From assembly GCF_020497125.1 (NCBI RefSeq), contig NC_059073.1, forward strand, positions 139,385,012-139,449,011: DNA of 64,000 nt, in the 5' to 3' direction. A program made the position numbers and the translations under genes. A model generated the notes under the pieces. It was not told the DNA's origin. It saw only the letters and a program-made list of their open reading frames with translations, and did not search any database. Source of the DNA: Mauremys mutica. Its lineage: Eukaryota; Chordata; Testudines; Geoemydidae. This document shows positions 34,147-46,600 of this stretch, one piece after another (positions within the stretch are counted from its first letter, which is position 1; every line of letters starts with the position of its first letter).

Positions 34147-34446
34147 GCTATGTCTATGTCTACACTACCGCAGTAAGTCGCCTTAAGTTACGCAACTCCA
34201 GCTACGCGAATAACGTAGCTGTATTTGACATAGCTTAGGTCAACTTACTATGGTCTCTACACCACACTGGGTTAACGGGAGACACTCTCCCGTTGACTTA
34301 CCTTACTCTTCTCATTTCTGGGTAGAGCACCGGGGTCAACCGGAGAGCGATCTGTGGTTGATTTAGCGGGTCTTCACTAGACCCGCTAAATCGACCCCTG
34401 GTGCATCGATCACCGGAATGTCGATCTGGCAGTAGTGTAGAGCTTC
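34147..34446 (+). mobile_element. 'gtctacact'-ended hairpin MITE
   Basis: It begins tatgtctacactaccgcag (ends approximate) and closes tggcagtagtgtagagc. It contains the 'gttacgcaactccagctacg' module and a perfect 14-bp hairpin at its core (34360-34373 with 34379-34392, gatttagcgggtct). Confidence 0.68.
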
Positions 34447-34749
34447 ACTGATTTCTGTGGGACTGTCTAGAGTATCTGGCCCTGATTCAGCAAAGCTATA
34501 TATGCATGTGCTTGAAGTCATGCATGTGCATACATGCTTATAAGCTTTGCTGAATTTGGAGCCCATATTACTATTCAATGTGAGCAGTGGTGGCAGTTTG
34601 GCCTTGTTCTGAGCTCAGATCAATGTAAATCAGGAATAATTCCATTAAAAATCATGTAGCAAAGGGATCAGAATCTTCTGAGTTTCAATTTACTCATCTC
34701 CCAACTGGGGATAATCTTATTTCACTGGGGTGATGTGAAATGTAAGCAA

Positions 34750-35098
34750 TGTTAGGGTTGTGCAAATATTTGATTTTTCAGTTCACTGGATAAGCTGAAA
34801 AATTAAAAATTGTTCTAGGTTGAAAACATTTAGTTTTGGGGCAAATGAAACATTTTCATTTCTGACTTTTTTTTTTAACTCTGACATTTTAAAAAATGAA
34901 ATTCAAGTAAATTTCAAAACAAAAAGCCCCTTTGAATCAAAACATTTCATTTCAATAATGCTGAAACCAAACATTTTGATTCTTTAGAATTGTTTTGTTT
35001 TAGCTGAAACTATTTGGCAAATCTGACACAAAGTCATAAAATGTTTCAGTTTCACCCATTCTGCATTTTTTGGCAAAAAAAGTTTTGCAATTTTTTGG
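34750..35098. repeat. A/T-rich repeat, family B copy
   Basis: The segment starts gttgtgcaaatatttgattt and runs through gaaacattttcatttctg and aacatttcatttcaataatg to gcaattttttgg. It resembles 22596-22986. Confidence 0.5.
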
Positions 35099-35104
35099 TA
35101 CAGG

Positions 35105-35245
35105 CCTTGGAGGAAGGGGTGGAATGGGGGGCAGGGCTGGGGGCAGAGCGAGAGCAGGAAGAGGCGAGGTAGCGTGGGGGCGGTGATGTGGCAGAGGGGG
35201 GGGGGTCGAGCACTCCCCCGGGTAGAGAGGAAGTTGGTGCCTGTG
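35105..35245 (+). mobile_element. hAT-type MITE fragment, family H2
   Basis: The G-rich stretch ggcagggctgggggcagag leads to a G-run and then aagttggtgcctgtg. This matches the right-hand part of the complete copy at 61163-61534. The left end is missing. Confidence 0.6.
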
Positions 35246-35249
35246 CTTC

Positions 35250-37498
35250 AGGGTTATACCAAGCTCTACCTTTTAGGGATTAGCATGCAATTTTACAGGG
35301 GGAAACAATCCCACATCCGCCACCTGAGGGTTTCTTCCAACTTCCTCTGAAGCAGCTGGTGCTTGTCTGCTGTCCGACACAGGATATCAGATTAGATGCA
35401 CCACAGTGTGATTCCATTCAGCACTTCCTGTGCTCAAAGTCGACTTGACCTATAACATTATAGAAATAAGCAGTCCCAGCAGCCCCATAGATTATTGTGC
35501 AGCTGTATGAACAGCCTGCGAAAATGCATTTATTTTTACACAAAGGATGGTATCGATTGCATGCTGAAAGCCAAATCCTGGGAAGGCTTTGCAGACAGTG
35601 GGGCAGATGTACAATATAAATGTAAAGAACCACACTTCTTGGGACTAGTTCAACAGTCCACAGTGTACAGACAGAGAGTGGTGGCTGGGAAATGCATTAC
35701 GTGACCTAATGGATTAACTGATTTACATTTGAGTTACTTACCCCTCTAACGAACAGTGAAAGAATCACACCAGGAAGTGTGCTGCAGCATTAGCCGAATA
35801 AAATATGTGGCTGTTAAAAAATAACTGGATATTTCATTAAGGCTTGCTGCTCGTGCAGTGGTGCTGGAACAATTTTAATGGTGTGGGTGCTGCAGGTGGA
35901 AAACATGTATTTGGGGTGTTATTAGTACTTCAAGCAATGGGGGGTGCGGCAGATCCAGCATCTATGTGCTCATGTGATTGCAAACACAGTCACTTTGATC
36001 ATCATAAAAGCATTTGAGCCCCAAGGAAGTCCAGGAATGTCTCAACCTTACACTGCACTCAGATGACTGATTGTACAGAAGCTGCAGCATTAAGATGGCG
36101 TGTTTCTGGTTTTCTTCTCTTTAATCAATATGTCTCTTTCTCTTTGGGGAGCCAGCTGGCTGTCATGTCTGTTGATCATAAGGATTCTGCAAGGGACCAT
36201 GATTAAAACTCCATTAAAACTCTCTGCGGTGTCTGAACTGTGTAAAATAGAAGCACCAGTTCTCTAGAACGTTAGCAAAAAATCACGGTCGTATCTTTGG
36301 GAGACTGAGTGGCTCAGGGTATTGGCATTCCCCATGTGCTAATTAAATATCACACATCTTTCATTTTGAAAATATTGTAGTGTTAAATTGTGTATCCTGG
36401 ACAATTCTGACTCAGGTTATTTGATTCTGCCATCTACATTTCCCCTGGAGTTCCAATTGGACGGGGCAATTTGCACTTCCTGATCAAAGCGGAAGTATAA
36501 TGTTAATGTAAGCTGTGGAATAGCTGTCTTGTTTTACCCTAGAGGTGGCACATTTCAGTCGAGAACAAATTTGTCCTCATGCATAGTTTGTATATCAGTT
36601 TAAGTTTATAAAAGAGCTTGGGGGTTCTTCCAAGGGAAATGTCTAGTGGAATTTACTTATTGTAAAGTTTAATTCACAATGCTTCTAAAAGCACCTTGAG
36701 ATACTTGGATGACGTGTACTAAAGGAATAATATTTTGGCTTTTAAAATTATTTTCGTCTCCGTAGTACCATGTTTATGGTAAGAAGCTCAAATAAAACTT
36801 GGATTTGTAGATGGATCAAATGTAAACCAGAGGAAAACTCTGTACTGAAGATCGATTATGCTTTTTTGTAATTCTGAGCACAATTTGGCTTGTCTTCTAA
36901 TAAAGAGGTTATTGTAGAAATGGAGACAGTACAGCAAAGGGGAAAAAACAGTCAGCTAGTGTGGGGGAGAAGGAGTTAATGTTTCCAAAAGATTTAGGTA
37001 GATTCTGAACTCACATATGTATCTGGAATAATTCCACTGACTTTGGTGAAGTTACTGCAGGCTGGCCCTGATGTGAGATCAGAATTCGGCTCTCTAAGGG
37101 CTCAATGCCACCCGCTCAAAGCAAGGGGCAGAGCACAGCTGGGTGGACTCAGGAACAGCCAGGCACCCGGCTGGGCTTCTGAGTCACCATCGGAGCTGAC
37201 TGAAATGTTTTTGTCTCAACTTTTTAAGCAACGAAAAACAGCGTTTGGCCAAATGCGACATTTTGGCAAACAGTCGGGGGGGGGGGGGGATCTGTTGCAA
37301 TTTTTCACATTTTCCTCAGAGAAATGAAAATCTGGAAGAAAAAACTTTTGTCATCTTTGAAATTTCTTTTCATGAAAGATACGAAATCATTTCCTGACTC
37401 TCTGCAGTTACAATGTGGCCCAACGTTCCCCTCTTGCCCCCGAGAGGGGGAAGTAACCTGCCCTTGCCATAGAACAGGTACCAATTACTTCCCTGGCT
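35250..37498. other. Mostly unassigned intergenic DNA
   Basis: Apart from the H4 MITE at 35856-35966 and a G-run near 37275 I see no supported feature. Confidence 0.45.
35856..35966 (-). mobile_element. 111-bp hAT-type MITE, family H4
   Basis: It starts CAGTGGTGCTGGAAC and ends ATCCAGCATCTATG. The flanks tgctcgtg (35848-35855) and tgctcatg (35967-35974) agree at 7 of 8. Orientation matches 708-827. Confidence 0.78.
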
Positions 37499-37801
37499 CA
37501 GCTGGGCTGGCCTGCATGCACCAGCGCACCAAGCATGTGCTTGGGGCGGCAAGCCAGGGGGAGGCCTGCCAGTCGCTGTGAGGGCAACAGGCAGGCAGCT
37601 TTCGGCGGCGCGCCTGTGGGAGGTCCGCCGGTCCCCTGGCTTTGGCGGCAATTCAGCGGCAGGGATGCCAATGGCGCGGCATCAGTGGACCGCCCGCAGG
37701 TGCACTGCTGAATCCACCTGACCAGCGGACCTCCCGCAGGCACGCCGCCGAAAGCCGCCTGCCTGCCGTGCTTGGGGTGGCAAAAAACAGAGCCGCCCCT
37801 G
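37499..37801 (-). mobile_element. GC-rich hAT-type MITE, family H1
   Basis: The right end AGAGCCGCCCCTG is intact and the left end (cagctgggctggcctgc) is degraded. Inside are gtgcttggggcggcaagcc, cggcggcgcgcctgtgg and cacgccgccgaaagccg. No target duplication can be seen. Confidence 0.78.
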
Positions 37802-38089
37802 CCCGCATGTCGGGGAGGTGGACTCAAGCCCCCGGATCTCCCATGCCCCTGAGCAATGGGCGAGAGTAGCAGCCTCGTGATAATCAAGGGTTCCAATGTG
37901 GCCCTAAACGTTGCCCTTTACAAGAGAGGAAACCGAGTGGATGGGAGCCTTTAGTGACGAGGCGGAAATGAGGACATGAAGTTAACAAAGGGCATAGGCA
38001 CTGGAAGGATTAATACCTAATGTATGTAGACATAATTAAATTAAACAAAAGCATCAACGGGTCTCACCTAGGCCGTTGCCACTGTACTA

Positions 38090-38305
38090 GGCCTCGCCTC
38101 ACAATACATAATGGAATTTTAGCCTCACAACACCCCCAGAAGGCAGGGCAGTTCTATTATCCCCATTGCACAAATGGAGGACTGAGGCACAGAGAAGCTA
38201 AGTGACTTGCCCAAGGTCACGCAATAAGTCTGTGGCAAAGCAGGGAATGGCACACAGGGCTCTCAATGCCTAAACTAGTGCCCAAAGCACTGAATCGTCC
38301 TCCCT
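38090..38305 (-). mobile_element. MIR-type SINE
   Basis: Antisense MIR core: 'tattatccccattgcacaaa', 'ggcacagagaagctaagtg' and 'cttgcccaaggtcacgcaa'. Another MIR copy follows within a few bases. Confidence 0.82.
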
Positions 38306-38309
38306 CTCA

Positions 38310-38445
38310 ACTTCACAGGTGGGGAATTTAGTACATGGTAGATGAATTGACTTGCCTAAAGTCACTCAACACAACTGTAGCTCCGTTAGGATGCGGACCC
38401 AGATCGCCCGCATCCTAGTCCCATGTGCTAGCCACTAAGCCATCC
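38310..38445 (-). mobile_element. MIR-type SINE, second copy in tandem
   Basis: Antisense core: 'attgacttgcctaaagtcac', 'cggacccagatcgcccgc' and 'tgctagccactaagccatcc'. It has the same orientation as the neighbour at 38090-38305. Confidence 0.72.
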
Positions 38446-38904
38446 TAAATCACTGGTTTGTGTGTGACAGAGGGGAATTGCAAGACAGGTAGCTAGAGAA
38501 AGGGCTACCGCCACGGTGCTAGAAGGAGGGGCATATTCCTATATTACCTGAACTGATTTTATTGCCTAATGCATAAACTCTATGAGACTAAGCAGAAAAA
38601 TGTGCTTCCAGCACCGCTTTCCCACCACTTATAAAAATAACTCCAAACCCTTCCATTTGACAGGATATCTAAATATTGCACAGCTAAGTCTGTACGTTAG
38701 TAGTTATGGTTATAACGTTATTAATTTGCTTCATCAGTCAAGGTCAGGTTGGCAGGCCTCGTATGATATATTAGCATAATTTATTCTTAAGCATAAGTAA
38801 TGCCATCTTACAAAGCCCTGCTTTTGCAAGGTATCCAGCTCCCTCAATGCTCCCTGACTTCAGTGGGCTTTAGGCATCTCCTAAGAAAGGAGCCTCAACT
38901 TGTG

Positions 38905-39075
38905 ACCCCAGAGTGACCTTCAGGAGAAAGATCAAGGGGCTTGGATTGCCAGCTCCTTAAAGCCAGGGCCATTTTTTTTGTTCTGTATTTGTACAGGGCC
39001 TGGTACAACAGAGCCCTGGTCTATGGCTAGAGCTCTTAAGCACTACTGCAATACAAATAATAGCAACAACAATAA
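38905..39075 (+). mobile_element. MIR-type SINE, 3' part
   Basis: The wording 'ttgttctgtatttgtacagg', 'gcctggtacaacagagccc' and 'actgcaatacaaataatag' is the 3' part of a MIR-like repeat common in turtles. Confidence 0.65.
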
Positions 39076-39079
39076 GTAT

Positions 39080-39612
39080 GAAGGGACTGATTCTGATTCC
39101 ATGCCAGAAGAACATTTCCCTCTTCCGGGATGAAAGCATCTCAGTCCAAATAGTCTACCCACTTCCCTAGTGGTAGTAGAGAGGGGGGACCCGGGCCTGC
39201 CCAGTACTCTGGGTCCCGGCCAGGGTCCCTGTAGATAGCAGCCTCCTGCTACCTCTCCTTAACTTCTCCACCAGTGCTGCTTCAAATCCCTGGGCCACTT
39301 CCCCGCAGCCCCAGCACCATCTTTGCCCTCTTTTCAGGGCCTTGAACCCTCAAGTTCCAGTAGCCAGCCAGGAGCACCCTCGTTTCCACCCAACATACTA
39401 CCTTCAGGCAGACCACTAGGAACACAGACCTCTCTTCTTGGGCTCCCTGCAGCAACTGACTCATTTTGGCCCTGCAGATCCTTTTATGTGAGCCTGCTGG
39501 GCCTTGATTGGCTGTTCCATGCAGCCTCTCGCCAATTAGCTGCTCCCTGCACAGCCTCCCTAGCCTGCTTTTAACCCCTTCCTTTCTGGTGTGGGGTGAA
39601 CACCCTATCACA
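39080..39612 (-). mobile_element. LTR-like element with CCAAT and TATA-like boxes
   Basis: On the minus strand it begins tgtgatagggtgttcaccc and holds gccaatcaaggc (near 39503-39514 on the plus strand) and acataaaagg (near 39480-39490). It matches the plan of 4731-5417, with similar opening bases. The 3' limit near 39080 is uncertain and no TCACA end was found there, so it may be truncated. The minus-strand 109-codon frame at 39282-39611 is not a recognised gene. Confidence 0.5.
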
Positions 39613-41509
39613 GAGCAGCATCACTTAAATCAATGGGATCATCTGTGGAGTAAGGTCTGACTCAGTGTGAGTAATGGAATGTTGGTCCGGCACATAGGAA
39701 AAGGCTGTAACTGGGGATAACTCACATTTATAGGAAACCCAAACAATTTTGAAAAAAAAACTCTGGTTAATGTTTCACAAAATATCTCCTTTTTCCCAAT
39801 AATTTATTTGTTTACCTGGTAATATTTCATAAACATTCAATTTTGTTCAAGAAAATGACCGGCATGACTGTTCAAACATGTCACATATCAAACAATGGAT
39901 CTATAAAAACAGCATATAGAAAATTCAATAACATTGAAACACCATATTCAGAACATGTGGTGCTCATTCCTGGAGAGTGAAATATCTTAAATTTTGGCAG
40001 CCCATCTTGTACGGTGTGGATGTAAAATGCCGCAATCAACGGAAGGAAACCGAGCATATTCCTGCTACCAAAAACTAGGTAAGTGTTAAAAACATTATAA
40101 TTCTGACTTGCATAACATATAGAGTACAACTGACTGGCTAGCAACATTCAGCAAAGATATTTATAGTCTCACAAAACATAATGGTGCTGTGATCCTTAGC
40201 TGAGATCTCACATATCGGGGGCAGGCTTTTTCATGTGGAAAATTGTAGAAATGCTGGTCAGATTTCTGAGCTCTGTCTTGCTTCACAGAACTGTCTTACA
40301 AAGGCCAAGTGTTACCGGATAAATATGGATCAAGAGGCGCACATTTTGCTGTTCAGCCTGAAACACAGAGTACTATGAATTCACATTTTTGTGTTGTTTT
40401 TAGTATAAATACTTGGCCATTCTGGACTATGGGTGAAAGAGATTGCAAGGTATCATTTAAAGCAGAAGATATTTTTCAACAAGGATTTGTGTTTGCTATT
40501 ACAGAGAGATAATAATCCACATCACCCTAGCTCCTTTCTGTGTGTCATACCTTAAAAGATACATTATTTCATACTTCAGTAGAGTGCAGTACATAGCTCT
40601 TCCTTCTATTTTTTCATTTCCTCCACAGCTCATGTGTTCTCTTTTTTCCCCTTTCTTTGCCCACATGAATAATATGCAGTGACTCTCTATATAAGGCATG
40701 ACTGTTTGCTTGAACCTTTAATACAAATGTTGAATCTCCTCTTGGGAGCTACAGTGATTCAATTCCATTAATCAAACTGGGTAGAAGAATTTTATTTTAA
40801 ATGCACTATAAACTTTCTCCCAGAATCTAGGATTTTCATAATACTGTCCTGAATACTACAATATCTGCCTGTGAATACCCTTTAAAAGGAGTTGATGATG
40901 TTTTTGAATTAGTTGCAGGTTATAGATATTGATGATTCTGTTCACTTATGTGTCAAGCTAGGAAACCACTGGATTATTTGTACAGATATTTCCACCCTTC
41001 TCCCTTGAGTTCGTTGAGTGTTTCATTTTAATTTGGCAAGAAAGCGAGCCTTGTAAACAACTGGCTGTGGGTTTATGGGAGTCGTCCTAGGACTATTGGG
41101 TTTGGTGGGAAAACAAATGAAAAGCCAAAATGCCAGTGAGATTAAAAGGGTGCTGCGTGAAATTATGATTTGAAATAGAATGTGACTAAACATTGTGGTA
41201 ATCAAAAATAAACAGCAGCTCAGTAAACAAGGCTGGATCATTACAAGACATTTTCTTGCTAGCTGTTATGCCCTCCCATCTCTTTGCTGCTTGGCAAACA
41301 CTTATAGTTTATTGTTGAGTTCTTACAGATGTATTGTGCTCAGCACAGCATCTTTGATGCCTGGAATTTTTGCAGAAATGTAACCAACTAGGAGAAATAA
41401 GTGCCACTGGCTGTAACCTGTCATGCCTGCGGTTAATTTTCAGCTTTGTTAATTACTCATCCTCTTCCTCACTCAAACAGTTTTAGGAGCAAAGGATTAA
41501 TTTGTGATT
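39613..41509. other. Unassigned intergenic DNA
   Basis: This is one of the longest repeat-poor stretches of the window, AT-rich and with no coding signal I trust. Conserved noncoding elements could be present but cannot be judged from one sequence. Confidence 0.45.
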
Positions 41510-41700
41510 AGGGCATGCAACTGGCTGCCAGGTAATATGGATTCTGCACCCACAGCTGCTAAAGGCTTCCTTCGGCAAGTCATTTAACTTCTCTGTGCCT
41601 CAGTTTCTCTACTTATAAAATGGGAACATAATTTTCTTACCACATGGGCATTATGTGAATTCATTCATTAACAAGGTGCTCAGCTGCTGTGGTGGGATGA
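41510..41700 (+). mobile_element. MIR-type SINE
   Basis: Sense core: 'cggcaagtcatttaacttct', 'tgtgcctcagtttctctac' and 'ttataaaatgggaacataat', then 'aaggtgctcagctgctg'. Confidence 0.78.
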
Positions 41701-42404
41701 GCATCATAGATATGTCTATAATTAAAATAAATCCTGCTGTAAATTGATGAGAGTTATGCTACTGACGTCAATGGGTGCAGGATATGACCCACAGAACATC
41801 TAATTCAACAAACTCTTCCCTTCCACAAAATAGATAAGGCCAAGGCAGGGATGTTTTACTATCATAGTAAGACTGGAAGTGCCCAAAGAAACCCATTTAC
41901 CCAATGGATAATTTTTACACAATGGGTAATTAACCAATGGGACTCACCCCCCACTAGATACCATTGGGGCCAAGGCTTAGCATGAATCAGAAAAAGTGTC
42001 AGACATTTACAGGATAATGGAAAAAATCCACAGTTACAGACAATAGGATTCTAAAAATGTTTGCTAGAGGGAATAGAAACCCGAAAAATCAATAGATGAT
42101 AAAGTCTGACCAAACTCCAGACGGTGGAATGCTGATCAAATTCTGCTTCCTTCTGTGGCCTTTTGCTTAGGTTTGGCCAATGGTATCTATACATTTGAAG
42201 CCAGCAAATAGCTGAGAGCCTCCTGTGTGGTGCTGACAATACTGAGTTCTCCTCAGAGACTTTTGGAGCTGAAGATGCTCAGGGCTCCCTGGGAGATGCT
42301 CAGCTCCACTCGGAACGGGGATCTTGGTTGTCTGACTCAGTAAAATGACTGAATGGGCAGTACTCCTCTCTCAGCTTTCTGTGGGGTTCTTTCAGAACAG
42401 TTAC

Positions 42405-42650
42405 ATCAGAGTGGCAGCATGGTCTGGTATGCAGAGCACAGGACTGGGAGTCAGGCGACCTGGGCTCTGTTTCCAGCTCAGCCATTAACCTTGGGCAAGC
42501 CCTATGTGCCTCTACTTCCCCTCCAACCCTTGGTCTATTTAGATTGTAAGCTCTTTGAGCTAGCAGCTCTCTCTCACTATGCGTTCGAAGAATACCTAGC
42601 ACAACAGAGCCCTGATCTCAGTTGGGTGCTCTGGTAACACAAACAATAGT
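42405..42650 (+). mobile_element. MIR-type SINE, near full length
   Basis: The head 'gagtggcagcatggtctgg' and 'gagcacaggactgggagtc' leads to 'ccattaaccttgggcaagcc', 'ttagattgtaagctctttg' and 'cctagcacaacagagccctg'. Confidence 0.82.
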
Positions 42651-43205
42651 AACTGGCAGGGCATTGAGAGAAGCTGCACTGCGAATGCCTATTTGATGGA
42701 TAATCAAGACCTTCACACCTCCAGGCTGTCAATCATTCCTCAATGTCGAATTCACTTTAAACAAGAAACATACGGGCTGCTAGTTACTTTATTTTTTCCC
42801 CAAAGTTCCCGGAATAGCTTTGGAAACCATCAACCCAAACGTCCGTCAACTTGACGAGCGTCTATGTTCAGCAAAGTTTTCGGCAGTTTTCATACAGAGA
42901 TTCCCTGTTGGGTGAGCAAAATCAACTGTGTATTTATACTTGCTGGCAAATGTGACAGCAGTGATAGTGTTAGCGGAGAAGTGGCTAGTGTCACAGTTTG
43001 ACTATTTCCAGGATCCTCTGAAAGAAGAGCAATTTTATCCCCTCCTCTGAATGGAAGCTAAAAGGGGTATGTGTGTGGAGCATCGTGTTCTGTCATCACA
43101 GATGGCCTTTGCAGAGGGTGACAGAATGGCAAATACACCATGTTAGCATACGGTGACTATGACTGAAAGGGAGGTTCCTCAAATTGATTCTTCTAACAGT
43201 GTTCC

Positions 43206-43615
43206 ATGAATCATAGATTAAGGTTGGAAGAGACCTCAGGAGGTCATCTAGTCCAACCCCCTGCTCAAAGCAGGACCAACACCAACTAAATCATCCCAGC
43301 CAGGGCTTTGTCAAGCCGGGCCCTAAAAACCTCTAAGGATGGAGATTCCACCACCTCCCTAGGTAACCTATTCCAGTGCTTTACCACCCTCCTAGTGAAA
43401 TAGTGTTTCCTAATATCCAACCTAAACCTCCCCCACTGCAACTTGAGACCATTGCTCCTTGTTCTGTCGTCTGCCACCACTGAGAACAGCCGAGCTCCAT
43501 CCTCTTTGGAACCCACCTTCAGGTAGTTGAAGGCTGCTATCAAATCTCCCCTCACTCTTCTCTTCTGCACACTAAACAAGCCCAGTTCCCTCAGCCTCTC
43601 CCTCTCCATGAGAGG
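43206..43615 (-). mobile_element. CR1 LINE 3' region with intact ORF2 end
   Basis: The minus-strand frame 43609-43286 (107 codons) is uninterrupted and encodes the CR1 ORF2 C-terminus: [65 protein letters not shown] and FRARLDKAL. It is followed by the standard 3' tail (aggttggaagagacctcagg in reverse) and the aatcatagatt end. It is 5'-truncated, so not an active gene. Confidence 0.9.
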
Positions 43616-46600
43616 TGTTTAAACCAGGCCAAGCAGACTAGTAACTATCTGGTTACACTGCTCTGCAGAGAATCTAAGTTCAGCTTCTGAGCTCAATATC
43701 TCGACAAGCAAGACCAGCAGGGAGTAGCAGCTCTGGTGGAGAGATGCCCCCCCCCATCAGTTTCTAATGACCTCCTGCCATTCCAGATTTGGGGTTTTGT
43801 CCCAGAAGGTCCTCTTCTAGTTTACTCTTGGGATGTAGTGCATTGAGAGACTGGACTATGAGCGATCATGTCCCAACAGTAAAATAGCCAGTGTTTATTT
43901 GGGAGGCAATTCTCAGTATCTCGACAAGGCTGAAGAGGAACTTTTGGGGTTAAACTCTTAATCATTCTGGCCTTTGATTTTCACATATAGGAGCATTCTG
44001 AGCCAGAGATGACCGTGACTGCCTGTCTGTTTTTATACCACCTGAACATGGTGCCATCTTTTGAATAACATCTCAGTTTTTTAATATAACATTATTTTAG
44101 GATTACTCTGAAATTATTGTCCCATTTGCTCCAGCCTATTTATAGCTGTACAGTAATCCCCTGTTTTACAGCATATAAAAATATACATTTCTGAAAAAGC
44201 AACAGTGTAAACCGTGCAGTCCAGAAGACGTGAGGAGATGCGTGACGAAAACAACAGTTTGTCCATCTGATGTTATTGGTCAGTAACTTGATGTCACGTA
44301 GGCTTTGACTGTGCATCCAACTTCTGAAGATTTCAAGCTCTAGCCAGTAATGTTCATGTTAAGAAACTCTCTGATGGGCATTTTTCAAATGTTTTAGAGT
44401 TCAGGTTTGCTATCCAAAATATTTGAACCCCATGAGATTGCAAAACTTGGCTGGGAACCTCACAAGAGCAAGGCTTTCTTGTGAGATTTCCATCTCTTCT
44501 GCTTCTCGTCCTGGCTTGAAATACCATGAGAATAAATGTTTTCATGGTGTATTTCAGCACTTGCTGGTTTCAAATCCTGGACTTTATTTCAAAATCTCTG
44601 GAAAGGTTCAGTTCTAAAGGGTGGTTTAACAACTGACGGGCTAGTGTCACAAATTTGGGGTCCAGGCCTATATACCATTTGAAAGTCAGGGTTCAGATCC
44701 AGGGTTTTGATCTGATCCCATCTCTAATTTAAACTATTTAAGACATTCTCCAGTTTTCTTATAAAACATTCATATGGGAGAACTGAACAAATGGCTGTGT
44801 TTAATTAGTCCAATCAACTAAACTCGTTGCCTCACTCCCTCAGTGCAAAGAAAGCTATGAAGTGTCATTTACTGACCTGCAGAATACAATGAAGCTTTGA
44901 TGAATTGGAAAAACCTCAGCACTGCCCCTCTTATAATTTAATTTAGCTTTCATGCTGGACAGCTCAAGTGTACTGTCAACCTCTATTTATAGGTAGCATC
45001 TTTATAGGTGGAAACAGCGATGAATTAATGTCAGCAAGATTAGCAATTATACCACTACTAAATAGTATGCTTGAAGGGCTAAACAGCAGCAGTAATTATG
45101 TCACAGACTCTAGTTCACACTTTCTCAAAACAAGTCGTATTCCCAGAGAGTATCCTGATTTGCTATAACATACAGGATAGTGTGTATTTGTACCACTATC
45201 CTCTATTGGAGAGAATGTGAAGCTTGCTCGGTTGGGGTCAACAGGGCCCCACATGAGCTGGTCCTCAGAGGGTATGCGCCCTAACGCTGCTAGGTTAACA
45301 GAATTTCTTCCTAAACTCAGCCGGTAATAAGAGGCGTATCCGTAATCTGCAGCAACATTCTATCGCCATTGGCAGGCAGGCAGCCCCCTGGAAGGGTTAA
45401 AGGGGTGCCCAAAACGTTGTGACAGTGACCAGCCTAAATGACTACCGCTCAGAGGCCCAAAGGTTGAAAAGCAATGGTATTGGGTGGCGCAAATTAGAGG
45501 CAAGAAAGGGAATCACAGCAGCAGCCTAATGAAGATCCCTTTAAGCTTCACTGGGTGCATGGTTGGCTGTTTGGTCATTTACCTGGAGAACTTGGGCTCC
45601 CCATTATGATCAGTGATCCTAGTAATGAGGGCGGCCATTAACCACTTGATCCTGCAGCCCTTAATCCCAGTAAAATTAACAGGGCTAATCAAGTGGGTAA
45701 TGATTACATTACAGGAAATGTTCACGGATTAGCCCTTTTCTTGGTTTACTCTATTCTTTTTTTTTTTTTTTTTTTTTTGGAAATTTGATTTCCATCCAGA
45801 GGTGACCTGACTATTTGTATGCCATCTGTAACATCTCAGGTTTGGAATATGAGATTGTTTTAGGAAATCTTTTGGATGGTTCCCCTGATCCTACAGGGAT
45901 TCGGACCACATGCCACTGCAAATTGCTTCTCCCCTGCTTACGTCACAGACCTGTACACATCTCATGTTCCCAACATATCATACAGCGGGAACAAGCACAT
46001 TGCTAGGCCTATGTTTTGCCTCTTGCCTAGCTGCTTAAGAAAATCTGCAAACTGTTATAAGATGAGGAGCAAAGTAGAATCTATGCTCCTAGGGATCACC
46101 CCTAATAGGTCAACTGTCACCTTGCAAATTTGCTGTGAACATACTTTCACCACCTGTAAACGCTCATAAACCACTTATTTGAGGCAATGGCAGTTGTGAG
46201 GAAAATGACAGGCACCCGTAGAGGGCCCAAAGTGCTCTTGATTGTTATAGAGGAAAGAAAATGCCAGCTTCTCAAGATGGTTCATGCCTCTCCACTTTTG
46301 TGAAATCTTTGAAACACACCGGCATTATCTGAACTGATACCAGCAATTTGATCTGCAAACAAGCACATTCCCTTTTTCTCCCCTCCTCCCCCACCCCCCC
46401 CGCCTTCCTTTTACAGGTTTCACTTTGATCCCTTTGAGATCGGTAGCAAGGATCTTGCCTCAATGGGATTGGGCACTTCGTATTGTGTTAACAACTGTGA
46501 GTTCAGTAATCTTAAACAACGATATTAATGCATTCAGATTAGAGCAGAGTAAAAATTTAAGTTGGACAATTTTGCCTCTGTTTGTGAACTGTCTGCAAAT

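Noticed and set aside
38090..38445. Tandem repeat or CRISPR-like array
   Set aside because: The two units are independent MIR copies with different ends and no regular spacers.
44155..44240. Possible Tigger- or pogo-type left end (tacagtaatcccctgttttac)
   Set aside because: No matching inverted end was found nearby, and the wording match is short.
45755..46170. Processed retrocopy signalled by the poly-T tract
   Set aside because: The sequence to its right resembles no gene I know, and no flanking duplication was found.
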